A stretch of 64,000 bases of DNA, from the NCBI RefSeq assembly GCF_000190535.1, contig NC_015160.1:3162001-3226000 (forward strand). Direction: 5' to 3'. The notes beneath the pieces are model-generated. The model was given only the letters and a program-made list of their open reading frames with translations. It searched no databases and was not told the origin of the DNA. Below, one piece after another: positions 1 through 8,819 of the stretch. Source of the DNA: Odoribacter splanchnicus DSM 20712 (lineage in GTDB: Bacteria > Bacteroidota > Bacteroidia > Bacteroidales > Marinifilaceae). The translations under genes and the position numbers were made by a program. Position 1 is the first letter of the stretch; each line of letters starts with the position of its first letter.

Positions 1-1386
1 GCCCGGCAATATCTGAAAGATGCCAAGCCCAAAGGGACGGAGGAGACTGTAAAGGATTTCGGTTATTATCTGTCGGCAAACTATTCCTATGACAATCGTC
101 TGAACTTCGACGCCACTTTCCGTCAGAGCGCATCCAGCATGTACGGAGCCAACAGTCGTTGGGGGAAATTCTGGAGTGTGGGAGGAAGCTGGAACATACA
201 CAACGAGAGCTGGATGGAAGGTTCCAACATCACCCAATTGCGCTTAAGGGCAACGACAGGCTCGACCGGTTCCCAAAGCTCGGCAGCTTATAACGCATTG
301 GCCTCATACGAATATTTCCTTGACAAGACATACGGAGGCCAGTTGGGAGCGCAATTGCTGAACATGCGCAACGAGGATTTACAGTGGCAGGAGAAAGTAG
401 AGCAGAACTATGGCTTTGACTTCAATTATAAAAACCGTTATTCGTTTACTTTCGAATACTACCATTCCATTACAAACAATGCGGTGAACCCTCTGAGCCT
501 GGCTCCGTCTACCGGTTTCACCACCGTTCAGGAAAACGTCGGAAAAGTATTGAACCGGGGGTTCGACCTACGTGCCGGAGCGACCGTATGGCAACAGCCG
601 GCAGACCGTTCCTATCTGTCGTTCTCCCTTATGATATCGCGCAACAAAAACATCCTGAAGGAAATATCCGAAGCCATGCGTTCCTATAACGAACAGCAGG
701 AGGAACTGGCTACTGAAGGTAATGTACCTGTCCAGAAATATTACGACGGTGTTTCCATGGATGCCATCTGGGCGATGCCTTCCTTAGGGATAGACCCGGC
801 CAATGGCCGCGAAATCTATATCGCGAAAGACGAGAACGGCAATCCTTACCGGACCTATACTTACGATGCGGCCCAGCAGGTCATCTGCGGTGATGAACTA
901 CCCAAATTCCAGGGGAATGCCGGTGTCAATTTCGAGTACAAAGGATTCGGCATCAATGCTGTACTGACTTATCAGTACGGGGCCAAAATGTATAACCAGA
1001 CATTGGTTGACAAAGTGGAAAACGCCGACATGAAATATAACGTGGACCGACGCATCTATACCGACCGTTGGCGCAAACCGGGAGATATCGCCTTGTACAA
1101 AGCAATCAGCGAAGAAGTGTATGTGTCCGAAAAGCAGCAGTTCGCTTCAGAGAAGACATATCCTACCTCCCGTTTTGTGCAGAAACGGAACGAATTGAAG
1201 ATATCCTCCCTGCAACTGTCATACGACTTCTTCCGTCATGACTTTGTGAAGAAAATCGGTCTTGAAAGGATTCTGCTGCGGTTCAATGCAAACGACCTTT
1301 TCACCTTTTCAAGCATCGACATTGAGCGGGGAACCTCCTATCCTTTCGCCAGAACGTTCAATTTCTCCTTAAATGTGACCTTATAA
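1..1386 (+). CDS. SusC/RagA-family TonB-dependent outer-membrane receptor, C-terminal part (5' end outside window)
   Basis: The reading frame is open from the first base, so the start lies upstream of the window. About 461 residues of the beta-barrel are visible. They show the alternating aromatic strands of SusC barrels, the segment SMYGANSRWGKFWSVGGSWN near the start, and a typical end in which the last strand finishes FNFSLNVTL, with a hydrophobic residue closing the barrel. SusC proteins form the TonB-driven import pore, capped by the SusD lipoprotein, whose gene starts 12 bases after this stop. Plug, carboxypeptidase-like and any STN domain are not in view, so it cannot be told whether this receptor signals to an anti-sigma factor. 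The substrate cannot be read from the barrel. Confidence 0.95.
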   Translation, partial: ARQYLKDAKPKGTEETVKDFGYYLSANYSYDNRLNFDATFRQSASSMYGANSRWGKFWSVGGSWNIHNESWMEGSNITQLRLRATTGSTGSQSSAAYNALASYEYFLDKTYGGQLGAQLLNMRNEDLQWQEKVEQNYGFDFNYKNRYSFTFEYYHSITNNAVNPLSLAPSTGFTTVQENVGKVLNRGFDLRAGATVWQQPADRSYLSFSLMISRNKNILKEISEAMRSYNEQQEELATEGNVPVQKYYDGVSMDAIWAMPSLGIDPANGREIYIAKDENGNPYRTYTYDAAQQVICGDELPKFQGNAGVNFEYKGFGINAVLTYQYGAKMYNQTLVDKVENADMKYNVDRRIYTDRWRKPGDIALYKAISEEVYVSEKQQFASEKTYPTSRFVQKRNELKISSLQLSYDFFRHDFVKKIGLERILLRFNANDLFTFSSIDIERGTSYPFARTFNFSLNVTL

Positions 1387-1397
1387 CACCGAGAACC

Positions 1398-2912
1398 ATG
1401 AAAAAGAATATCATATATAGTTTGTCATTGTTCCTGCTCCTTTCCCTGTCGGCCTGCAACCAATGGCTGGAAGTGGAGCCTAAAACGGAAATCAAGAGTG
1501 ACAAGATGTTTGAGAATGAAACCGGCTTCAGAGATGCCCTGATCGGATGCTACATGATGATGGCGGATTCCACCCTTTACGGGCGGGAATCCACTGTCTG
1601 CTTTTTTGATGTGCTGGCACAGCAGTATGACATGGCCACGAACAATCCTTACAACAATCTCAAGCAGTACCGTTATGAAAGCTATACCGGGACCATCGAC
1701 GGTATCTGGCAAAAAACCTACCGCATCATCGCCAACCTGAACGCGCTGCTCGAAGTGAGCGACGAAAAAAAGGCCATCCTGCATCCCACCACTTACGGCA
1801 TCATCAAAGGAGAAGCCATCGGTCTGCGGGCTTTCCTGCACTTTGAACTGCTGCGCATATTCGGCTGGGGAAATCTGGAGAACCAGCCTTCCAACCTGGA
1901 CAAGCTTTCCATCCCTTACGTGACGGAGTATAGCAAGGTGCTCACCAAACAATCTACCGTAAAAGAAGTACTGGGATACATTCACCGGGATCTTGCGGAA
2001 GCGGATTCACTGCTGAACTACTGGGATTCTTACGGAACTGCAATCAAAGGAGATGACTATGAGATGGATGAGAACGATCTCTTTTTCAAGGAACGGAAGA
2101 GCCGTTTCAATTACTATGCAGTCAAAGCAACGGAAGCGCGTGTGTGTATGTGGGAGGGGAAATACAAGGAGGCTCTGGAGGCCATTGAGGAACTGTTCAT
2201 GAAGAAGCAGGTTATCCCTTGGGTGGATCCTGAATCAAGTGTGCATGTGGAAGAAAAAATGAGGGATTTGTCGTTTACCGCCGAGCACATCTTTTATCTG
2301 GAAGTGAACCAGCTATATAAGACACTCCGTCCTTATGTAGAGCAGTACAAGATAAACGCGGACTTTTCCAGCACTGACAATGAAAAGGTGTTCTATACTA
2401 CCAAGACCAAGGGGGAAAGCCTTTATGAAATCGCCGATGGGACAGGCGTGTCGGATATCCGGTATATGCGGTGGTTTAACAAGACGGAAGCAAAAGCCTG
2501 GACTTTTCTGAAATTCTACGAACCGGCAGATTCAGAATCCAGGGCAAAAAACAAGATGCCCTTGATGCGCAAACCGGAGATGTACTATTATGCGGCGGAG
2601 TGCTATAACAACCTGAACAATCCCCAAAAGGCAGTCGACGCACTGAACGCCGTGCGGGTGGCCAGAGGCATCCTATATGAGAAAAACCTGCCCGCCTCCT
2701 TGAGCAAAGAGGAAATCAGCCGGGAAATACAGAAAGAATGGCAAAAGGAGTTTGCAGGAGAAGGGCAATTGTTCTTCTATTACAAACGATTGGGGTTGAA
2801 CATTCCCAATGCCTCCTTAGGTGCCGGCGATGCCTTGTTTGTTCTACCCCTGCCCGAAACGGAGGTTGAAATAGGAGGACGTGAAGATTATGGCAATAGT
2901 ATCAATAAATAA
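1398..2912 (+). CDS. SusD/RagB-family nutrient-binding outer-membrane lipoprotein
   Basis: 504 residues, normal length for the family. The N-terminus is a lipoprotein signal with Cys20 followed by NQWLEVEPKTEIK, the classic SusD start. The TPR-like helical body and the C-terminal region (ALNAVRVARGI, then EIQKEWQKEFAGEGQLFFYYKR) match SusD. SusD proteins sit as a lid over the SusC barrel and bind the substrate at the cell surface. It lies 11 bases after the partner receptor and before the accessory lipoproteins, so they are probably one transcript. The substrate is unknown. Confidence 0.95.
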   Translation: MKKNIIYSLSLFLLLSLSACNQWLEVEPKTEIKSDKMFENETGFRDALIGCYMMMADSTLYGRESTVCFFDVLAQQYDMATNNPYNNLKQYRYESYTGTIDGIWQKTYRIIANLNALLEVSDEKKAILHPTTYGIIKGEAIGLRAFLHFELLRIFGWGNLENQPSNLDKLSIPYVTEYSKVLTKQSTVKEVLGYIHRDLAEADSLLNYWDSYGTAIKGDDYEMDENDLFFKERKSRFNYYAVKATEARVCMWEGKYKEALEAIEELFMKKQVIPWVDPESSVHVEEKMRDLSFTAEHIFYLEVNQLYKTLRPYVEQYKINADFSSTDNEKVFYTTKTKGESLYEIADGTGVSDIRYMRWFNKTEAKAWTFLKFYEPADSESRAKNKMPLMRKPEMYYYAAECYNNLNNPQKAVDALNAVRVARGILYEKNLPASLSKEEISREIQKEWQKEFAGEGQLFFYYKRLGLNIPNASLGAGDALFVLPLPETEVEIGGREDYGNSINK

Positions 2913-2925
2913 CACAAGAACGGTT

Positions 2926-3684
2926 ATGAGAAACTTTATTTTTCAGTTAATCATCATAGCTTCCGCCCTGTTTGCAGGGGTCTCCTGCTCCAAGGAGAAG
3001 GTGACGCTGTATACGGAAGCTCCGGGAATCTACTTCAACGGATTCTCCACCACTTATAATTTTACGGAACATCCTGAAAATGTGGAAATCGGATGTGACA
3101 CTGTCAATATCCCTTTCCTCATTACCGGGAGTGCGATGGATAAAGAGCGTGTGATTAAGGTGAGGCTGTCACCGGAGGATACAATTACAGCCGAGGAGAG
3201 TATGTATGAACTCCTGTCGGGGAGTGTCCCCGCAGGAAGTTATCAGGGGCAGTTGCAGGTGAAAATAAACTACAGTCCGTTGCTGGACGATTCCGTCTAT
3301 GTGACCAGACTGCGGGTGGTGGCCACGGAAGATTTTCCTGTCACGGATTTGAACGGGAGGGTTTTCAGCCTGTATATCACCAATAAAATCGGACGACCGG
3401 CCAATTGGAGTCAATTAAATAACTATTTTGGGGAGTATTCCGACTCATGGTACCGTTTCATTTTAGATGCAACCGGGCTTCCCTCCCTCCCCTATTGGTC
3501 TCCCAGAGGCAGTGCGGATCCGAACAATCCCGATCCGGAACGCTGGACCATGACCGGTACAGAGGTAAAAGCCTACGCCGCTTTGGTGAAAGAAAAACTG
3601 ACCGAATACAACAATGAGCATCCCGGCAACCCGTTGAAGCATGAAGACGGAGAATATAAGGGACAGCCGGTCACCATGCCTTAA
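2926..3684 (+). CDS. DUF4843 domain lipoprotein of the SusCD locus
   Basis: The start at 2926 gives a lipoprotein signal ending at Cys21 (GVSCSKEK). An earlier in-frame ATG at 2881 would overlap the SusD gene by 32 bases and bury the signal. The mature N-terminus contains APGIYFNG, followed by a strand-rich domain typical of DUF4843 proteins, which usually follow SusD in Bacteroidales loci together with a PKD-like lipoprotein, as here. The role is unknown; it is probably a surface or periplasmic accessory to substrate capture. 252 residues. Confidence 0.8.
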   Translation: MRNFIFQLIIIASALFAGVSCSKEKVTLYTEAPGIYFNGFSTTYNFTEHPENVEIGCDTVNIPFLITGSAMDKERVIKVRLSPEDTITAEESMYELLSGSVPAGSYQGQLQVKINYSPLLDDSVYVTRLRVVATEDFPVTDLNGRVFSLYITNKIGRPANWSQLNNYFGEYSDSWYRFILDATGLPSLPYWSPRGSADPNNPDPERWTMTGTEVKAYAALVKEKLTEYNNEHPGNPLKHEDGEYKGQPVTMP

Positions 3685-3708
3685 ATCATCACCTAAAAAC
3701 TCAAAGTC

Positions 3709-5304
3709 ATGAAGATAAAAACATTACTTGTAGCCCTATTGGGAAGCCTGTTTCTGGCTTCCTGTTTCGAGGACGACTCTTCCTTGAACTATAAACTGAT
3801 GAACCCGATTGTCATCGATCTGGGTGATGAACCGACCACCTATAAAGTTTTCGCATTCGACACCTTGGAGATAAAGCCGATTACTTACAAAGAAGGCGTG
3901 CCGGACGCAGATCTCTCGTTCAAATGGACCCTGGAAGGCAATACCATTATTCCTAAAGTCATCGATTCCACCATGACCCTGAAATACATGGTCGATGTCA
4001 GTGCGCAAAACAATGCCTACAAACTGGTGTATGAAGTGAGGGACAATACCACGGACATCATCCAGGAACAAGTGTTCGATGTGACGGTGATGAGTCCGTT
4101 CGGGAGCGGTCTGATCGTGTGTGACACAAAAGACGAGATGACTTCCGATGTGTCGCTGATCATGGCATACAATTTCACCGATAGCTATCGCAAAGAACAG
4201 GATACGGTGATGCGGAATCTGTTTTCGAGTGTCAATGGTCGGAAAATCAATGGAGTTGCGACAGCCGTCCGTTCTACCACTTATCAGGTCAACCGTTCGC
4301 TGACCATCGGGACCGACCACACTTTGGACCGGGTGGACCCTTTCAATTATTCCTATATCGACGGCAACGGCGACATGTTTGTCATCGATCCCGGCCAGTA
4401 CAATGTGACTACCATTGGCTATGATCCGCAAATAGGGGCAGAACTTCTTGCCATTACCGGCAAAATCTATCCGAGGAGCATGCAACAAGACAACAAGGTG
4501 TATTCCTATTATCTTCAGACCAGCGATATGTCCGACTATTACATGGGCATTTTCTACCGTCCGGCCTGGGAAAATGGAATCGGGTTTGACGAGAAAAACG
4601 GACGCTTGTTGGAATTTGACAGCGACGACCAGTTGAAAGTGTTCAACAGTGCCAAGCTTCCCGCCGACGCCCCTTTCGATCAAAACAAACTGCAGGGCTT
4701 TACCTGCCTGGCCATGTTTTCCGGTGACGACAGCCAGATGCACATCATCCTGAAAGAAAAAGACCCGAAAACAGGGAAGGCCAAGACCAACGGGAAAATC
4801 TATTCGTATATAACTTTACGGACTTATGACCCTGAGACTGATAATGGGAAACCATTGAAAATTATCGACCTGAACAGTTTTCCCGAGATTCAGGACGCAC
4901 GCTTTTTTGAGGGGACGGAAACCCAGAATGTCATTTATTATGCCACTTCCACCAAAATCTATTCCATCAACCTGGCTATCGCCAATCCTCTTGTGACCCT
5001 AGAATATACGGCGCCCGAAGGAGAGGAAATCACTTCCATGATGGCATGGAAAGAATATCAGGGAAAAGTGGACTACACCAATCCCAATCCGAACGCGGAT
5101 GCCGACGATAAGGTGATAGAGGTAAGCAACAACAACCGTATGATTGTATTGTCGACCTACAATCCCTCAAGCCGGGAAGGGTTCGTCAGGACTGTCGCCA
5201 TCGCCACCCTGGGTACGGGCACTTTGGAGAAGAACCGGGAACTGCACGGCGAGTTCGGAGGATTCGGCCGCATTACAGCCACCAATATACAGAAAGCGTT
5301 CTAA
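3709..5304 (+). CDS. PKD-like family lipoprotein of the SusCD locus
   Basis: 531 residues with a lipoprotein signal ending at Cys19 followed by FEDDS, an acidic patch resembling the Bacteroidetes surface-export signal. Residues of about 40-130 look like an Ig/PKD fold (DLSFKWTLEG, YKLVYEVRDN). The remainder is strand-rich, reminiscent of a propeller (YSYYLQTSDM, VIYYATSTKIYSI). This arrangement is known from PKD-like lipoproteins that follow DUF4843 genes in SusCD loci. It is probably a surface glycan- or protein-binding accessory; no catalytic residues are recognised. It is separated from its neighbours by 24 and 12 bases. Confidence 0.75.
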   Translation: MKIKTLLVALLGSLFLASCFEDDSSLNYKLMNPIVIDLGDEPTTYKVFAFDTLEIKPITYKEGVPDADLSFKWTLEGNTIIPKVIDSTMTLKYMVDVSAQNNAYKLVYEVRDNTTDIIQEQVFDVTVMSPFGSGLIVCDTKDEMTSDVSLIMAYNFTDSYRKEQDTVMRNLFSSVNGRKINGVATAVRSTTYQVNRSLTIGTDHTLDRVDPFNYSYIDGNGDMFVIDPGQYNVTTIGYDPQIGAELLAITGKIYPRSMQQDNKVYSYYLQTSDMSDYYMGIFYRPAWENGIGFDEKNGRLLEFDSDDQLKVFNSAKLPADAPFDQNKLQGFTCLAMFSGDDSQMHIILKEKDPKTGKAKTNGKIYSYITLRTYDPETDNGKPLKIIDLNSFPEIQDARFFEGTETQNVIYYATSTKIYSINLAIANPLVTLEYTAPEGEEITSMMAWKEYQGKVDYTNPNPNADADDKVIEVSNNNRMIVLSTYNPSSREGFVRTVAIATLGTGTLEKNRELHGEFGGFGRITATNIQKAF

Positions 5305-5316
5305 AAACACAGAATC

Positions 5317-6321
5317 ATGAGACATACACTATATTTATCAATTCTCGTATTGTCGTTAGTGACGGCATGTACTAAAGAAGCCGATATGAACATAGCAAAA
5401 GAGTCGGAACATACTGTCAAGAAGAATCTGTTCCGGGTAACCAGGATAGAAGGACACAATGACCATTGGGGTGATTACATTTGGATTATAAATTACAACA
5501 AGGAGCAGATAGAGAGTGCTTTCCACATTGATACAGAGGGGGACACCATTGGCAACTTCGGGATATCCAACAACTCGGATATCAATTATGAAATCGAAGT
5601 CAATGATTGGATTCCCAAGATTGACAGCGATTCCATCAGTCGTTTGGACCAATTTCTGAAAAATAAGTACGGGGCAGGGAATTACAGTCTGAAAGACAGC
5701 ATCCCGCTCGTTGGGAGGGTTTTGTATAGCCAGAAGGTCGATCTGTATGAGGACGGACGGATCAAACGGCAAAGCGTCGTGCATTACACCCCGAGGGAAG
5801 ATGTGGGTACAGGCGAGGACTTTGACAACTCCTATCTGAAAACTTACAGGACAATCAATACTTATGAATACAATGAAAACAGCAATATCTGCATCAACCG
5901 GATTTATCATGATGTTTACGACCCGGAAGACATCCATCAGGAAACTTACGAACGCACCTTGCATAAATACGAAACATTGTATGAAGGCGACAGAATCACT
6001 TCCATCCTTTATATGACAGCCCCTGCCGGAGAGAACTGGATTGAACAGGACCGTTATTCCTTCACCTATTCCGGTAATCTGTTGCAATCCGTCAAAAGCA
6101 ACGGCAGAACCCTTGAATTCACATACAACGGAACGGTTCCTGCCACCGTCACTGACGGGGAAACACAATATACCTACAAATTCGACGGAAATGGAAATGT
6201 GACGGAAATAAACGACGGACAAGGAAATTTCATGAAAATAACCTATGAGTCCGGGCACGGAAATTTCAGTGTCTTCACCCCTGTTATTGACCAAATGTTA
6301 GGGAAACCTTTCATCAAGTAA
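5317..6321 (+). CDS. Lipoprotein of unknown function, last gene of the first SusCD operon
   Basis: 334 residues with a lipoprotein signal ending at Cys18 (LVTACTKEAD). The C-terminal half contains short repeated tyrosine-rich strands (RYSFTYSGNLLQSV, LEFTYNGTVPATV, YTYKFDGNGNVTEI) resembling YD-like or DUF4595-type beta repeats. I do not recognise a specific family and assign no function. It begins 12 bases after the PKD-like gene and is followed by a strong hairpin, so it closes the operon. Confidence 0.75.
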   Translation: MRHTLYLSILVLSLVTACTKEADMNIAKESEHTVKKNLFRVTRIEGHNDHWGDYIWIINYNKEQIESAFHIDTEGDTIGNFGISNNSDINYEIEVNDWIPKIDSDSISRLDQFLKNKYGAGNYSLKDSIPLVGRVLYSQKVDLYEDGRIKRQSVVHYTPREDVGTGEDFDNSYLKTYRTINTYEYNENSNICINRIYHDVYDPEDIHQETYERTLHKYETLYEGDRITSILYMTAPAGENWIEQDRYSFTYSGNLLQSVKSNGRTLEFTYNGTVPATVTDGETQYTYKFDGNGNVTEINDGQGNFMKITYESGHGNFSVFTPVIDQMLGKPFIK

Positions 6322-6332
6322 AAAACAGAAAA

Positions 6333-6364
6333 AGGGATTGCCGGAACATGTTTTGGCAATCCCT
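6333..6364 (+). terminator. Hairpin closing the first SusCD operon
   Basis: AGGGATTGCC (6333-6342) pairs perfectly with GGCAATCCCT (6355-6364) around a 12-base loop, 11 bases after the stop of the last lipoprotein gene. No T-run follows, so it may be an imperfect terminator or an mRNA-stabilising 3' hairpin. Confidence 0.6.
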
Positions 6365-6404
6365 ATAAATACACTATTTGTTTAACCTAGCAAAATTAAT
6401 GATT

Positions 6405-6848
6405 ATGAAAACAAATTTGCGAAAAATGATTCTATGGACAATTGCTTTGCTCGCAATCAGTATTATGACGACAAGTTCTGTAAACCCCGGTTATGATGAA
6501 TTTGGTAATGACATTAATGAATGTTTGGAAGATCCTTGTCCAGAAGGCTATACATGTATGAATTTGCCAGGAAGTTTTTTGTGAGAAGCTCCAGATGGTG
6601 AAATTATCGAAGGAGATGGAGATTCTAGTAGTAAAGGTTATAAAGTGCATGATGGTGATTGTAGTTTCAGCGCATCTATAGATGCAGATGGTTATGTGAC
6701 TATTTTTGGGATTAGAAAATTTGTAGGTCTCAATGCAAAGGGAGTATATAAAAAAACATTTTATGGAGTCAGAAGAGATTGTGAATTGAATGGCACTTTT
6801 TTATGTAAACCTCACACTTGTGCAAAATTTTGGTTAGATATGAAATAA
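6405..6848 (+). pseudogene. Small secreted EGF-like protein interrupted by an in-frame TGA
   Basis: From the ATG at 6405 the frame reads a signal-like hydrophobic N-terminus, then NECLEDPCPEGYTCMNLPGS, a calcium-binding EGF-like start. Codon 60 (6582-6584) is TGA. The same frame then runs open for 87 more codons to TAA at 6846-6848, continuing EAPDGEIIEGDG and ending with four Cys in the last 70 residues (for example CELNGTFLCKPHTC). In EGF domains the residue after SFL is the fourth conserved cysteine, and TGA is one base from TGT/TGC. The simplest reading is a nonsense mutation making a pseudogene. Selenocysteine recoding or a sequencing error are alternatives. The function of the intact protein is unknown. 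The gene is AT-rich compared with the SusCD operon before it. Confidence 0.7.
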
Positions 6849-6855
6849 TAATTTG

Positions 6856-6880
6856 TGAAGTCGGGAGATTCCCGACTTCA
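6856..6880 (+). terminator. Hairpin after the EGF-like gene
   Basis: TGAAGTCGGG (6856-6865) pairs perfectly with CCCGACTTCA (6871-6880) around a 5-base loop, 7 bases after the TAA. No T-run follows. Its position directly after the downstream TAA supports the idea that the gene originally ended there and not at the internal TGA. Confidence 0.55.
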
Positions 6881-6897
6881 ATTATGGTCAAAATGCT

Positions 6898-7392
6898 ATG
6901 ATTATGTCTAATATAAAATATTGCATTAGGATAGGAATTTTGTTTTTAGCCGGTATTATCGTTTTCGGTTGTAATGAAGATAGACAGAATGAAAAGGATT
7001 CCGATATATTTCAAATCAATATTCCTCTGACATCCGGGGATAAACCCTTATTTGCCGATTCGCTGTTTTGTGGGAAAGAAATAGTGCCCCTGGAAACAAC
7101 TCCGGAATGCCTGATTTCCCAAATTGACAAACTGGAAATTGCGGATGATAAACTGTATCTGTTGGATGACGAACAGGATTTTATATTCATTTTCAGTAGA
7201 CAAGGAAAATTTATTCATGGAAGTTCTCCTATTTACATGACTGATGAGTATATGGTAAATTTTATAGAAGCATCATTTCTTGTTTCCTATCGGGAACAAG
7301 AAGGAAAAATACCTGAGCTGACTCAAGAATGGGAATTAAATATCAAGGAAGAAGATAACCCTTGTCTTTATTTTTATAAATTGAAGAATTGA
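6898..7392 (+). pseudogene. 6-bladed beta-propeller lipoprotein with its middle deleted
   Basis: 164 residues. The N-terminus is a lipoprotein signal (FGCNEDRQ) followed by KEIVPLETTPECLISQIDKL and KLYLLDDEQDFIFIFSRQGK, the usual first blade of the DUF5128/6-bladed beta-propeller family. Right after GKFIH the sequence jumps to SPIYMTDEYMVNFIEAS and then KEEDNPCLYFYKLKN, which resembles the C-terminal end of the same family. Intact members have roughly 360-400 residues, so more than half of the propeller is missing while the frame is kept. An internal in-frame deletion is inferred; a stable product is doubtful. Start may be 6898 or 6904. Confidence 0.65.
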
Positions 7393-7485
7393 GTATGAAA
7401 AATACCGAAAAAATAACAGTAAACCGCTAAAAGTCCTGTTTTATTTATAGCTTTGTCTGGTAATCATACCTTTAAAATTCATTTT

Positions 7486-8004
7486 ATGAAATATTTTTTC
7501 ATGCTATTTGTTTGCCTGACGTTAAGTCATTTCGGTTATACCCAAAATGACGATCGGGGTTATATCGTAAAAGTGGGTGATAAAGCACCCGACATTACTA
7601 TCACTTATACGGACGGAACCCGGAAAAAGCTATCCGATTTCCGCGGTAAAATCGTCATGTTACAATTTACAGCCAGTTGGTGCGGAGTATGCCGTAAAGA
7701 AATGCCTTTCATCGAAAAAGACATTTGGCTGAAACACAAAAATAATCCTCATTTTGCCCTGATCGGTATCGATCTGAAAGAAAACCGGGAACAGACAATA
7801 CAGTTTGGCAAGGATTTAAAAATCACTTATCCATTGACCTTAGACCCCGAAGGTAAAGCCTTTTACTCCTTTGCTGCCCAGGGAGCCGGAGTCACCCGAA
7901 ATATCATTATCGATAAACAAGGCAAGATAGTCTTCATGACCCGTCTCTACGATCCGGAAGAATTCGGGAAAATGTGCGAGGTCATCGACCGATTGCTGGA
8001 TTAA
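7486..8004 (+). CDS. TlpA-like periplasmic thiol-disulfide oxidoreductase
   Basis: The start at 7486 places a signal peptide (MKYFFMLFVCLTLSHFGYTQ) at the N-terminus; an in-frame ATG at 7453 would precede it. 172 residues. A redoxin domain follows: VGDKAPDITITYTDGTRKKL, then the active site ASWCGVCRKEMP with a WCGVC redox motif, and later the cis-Pro region GAGVTRNIIID. TlpA/ResA proteins reduce disulfides outside the cytoplasm. It lies just after two decayed genes and converges on the endonuclease gene with two bases between stops and no visible terminator. Confidence 0.88.
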   Translation: MKYFFMLFVCLTLSHFGYTQNDDRGYIVKVGDKAPDITITYTDGTRKKLSDFRGKIVMLQFTASWCGVCRKEMPFIEKDIWLKHKNNPHFALIGIDLKENREQTIQFGKDLKITYPLTLDPEGKAFYSFAAQGAGVTRNIIIDKQGKIVFMTRLYDPEEFGKMCEVIDRLLD

Positions 8005-8006
8005 CC

Positions 8007-8816
8007 TTATCTCCAACTGTCATAATTGACCGCCGCTTCAAGGCGATTTTCAAGTGTATCGGATAATTGTGGGAAAAAATCGATGTTTGTGAGCCGTTCT
8101 ACGGAATCCACAGTCACTGCATAATCCCGCAATTGCCTTTTTTCTTGGGTATTGGGAAGAACAAAAGCAATCATTTGCCGGGCCCCGGGAGCATAAACTA
8201 CTTTGTAGAAAAAACCGGGAACGGTAACTCCAGTCCGACCGATTTTTCCTTTATTGTCTTTAAAAACAGGACCGGTGACAATATAAATCCGTTCTTTCTC
8301 TCCCCAATCCCGAACTAGCTTTTCCAGGCTTTTCCATATTCCCCGGTTAAAAACCGGCAATTGAGGAGAAATATTCGACATCAAAAAGGTTTCCTCCATC
8401 GCCTCAGCAGAATGAGCCATATCGGCAGCGGGGCATAAATGTCCGCGATCGTATCCACTTTTGATGTAATCGGAAGGCTTCGCAGATCCGGAAGATACTT
8501 TTTTATCTTCCCTAAACCGGTCTGTACGCTCGGCCACCCTTTCTTTTCCTTCCAATTCCAAGGTATAATACACCCAATTGGCTTGTTTATGCCGACTATT
8601 GAAACTAAGCGTATAATAAGTATGACGAACAATTTCTCCCTCACCTGAAGGAAGCAATTCCGTATATTCAAACAACCTCTTTGCTTCATGCAAAGAGGCT
8701 GCTCCAATTTCTTTATCCGAAGTCCGGGAGACATAAAACCCCCAGACAATTCCCAAACCTAACAAGCCACCAATAAGCCTTGTCCAACGCCGGGAAGACC
8801 TTTTTTTTCCAGCCAT
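8007..8816 (-). CDS. Membrane-anchored DNA/RNA non-specific endonuclease (NucA/EndoG family)
   Basis: 269 residues. A single hydrophobic segment at about 14-30 anchors or exports the protein. The catalytic motif YDRGHLCPAADM places the general-base His at about 126, and SPQLPVFNRGIWKSLE supplies the metal-binding Asn at about 157, both diagnostic of the beta-beta-alpha metal nuclease fold. Such enzymes cut single- and double-stranded DNA and RNA without specificity and act outside the cytoplasm, in nutrient scavenging or defence against free DNA. Its start is only three bases from the stop of the S41 protease gene on the same strand, so the two are probably co-transcribed. Confidence 0.9.
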   Translation of the reverse strand: MAGKKRSSRRWTRLIGGLLGLGIVWGFYVSRTSDKEIGAASLHEAKRLFEYTELLPSGEGEIVRHTYYTLSFNSRHKQANWVYYTLELEGKERVAERTDRFREDKKVSSGSAKPSDYIKSGYDRGHLCPAADMAHSAEAMEETFLMSNISPQLPVFNRGIWKSLEKLVRDWGEKERIYIVTGPVFKDNKGKIGRTGVTVPGFFYKVVYAPGARQMIAFVLPNTQEKRQLRDYAVTVDSVERLTNIDFFPQLSDTLENRLEAAVNYDSWR

Positions 8817-8819
8817 TTA

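Noticed and set aside
3736-4743. 335-codon open frame antisense to the PKD-like lipoprotein gene
   Set aside because: It is a His/Val/Ile-rich shadow of a well-supported plus-strand gene with signal peptide and operon context.
5356-6294. 312-codon open frame antisense to the unknown lipoprotein
   Set aside because: The plus-strand frame has a lipoprotein signal, correct operon spacing and a terminator; the antisense frame has none of these.
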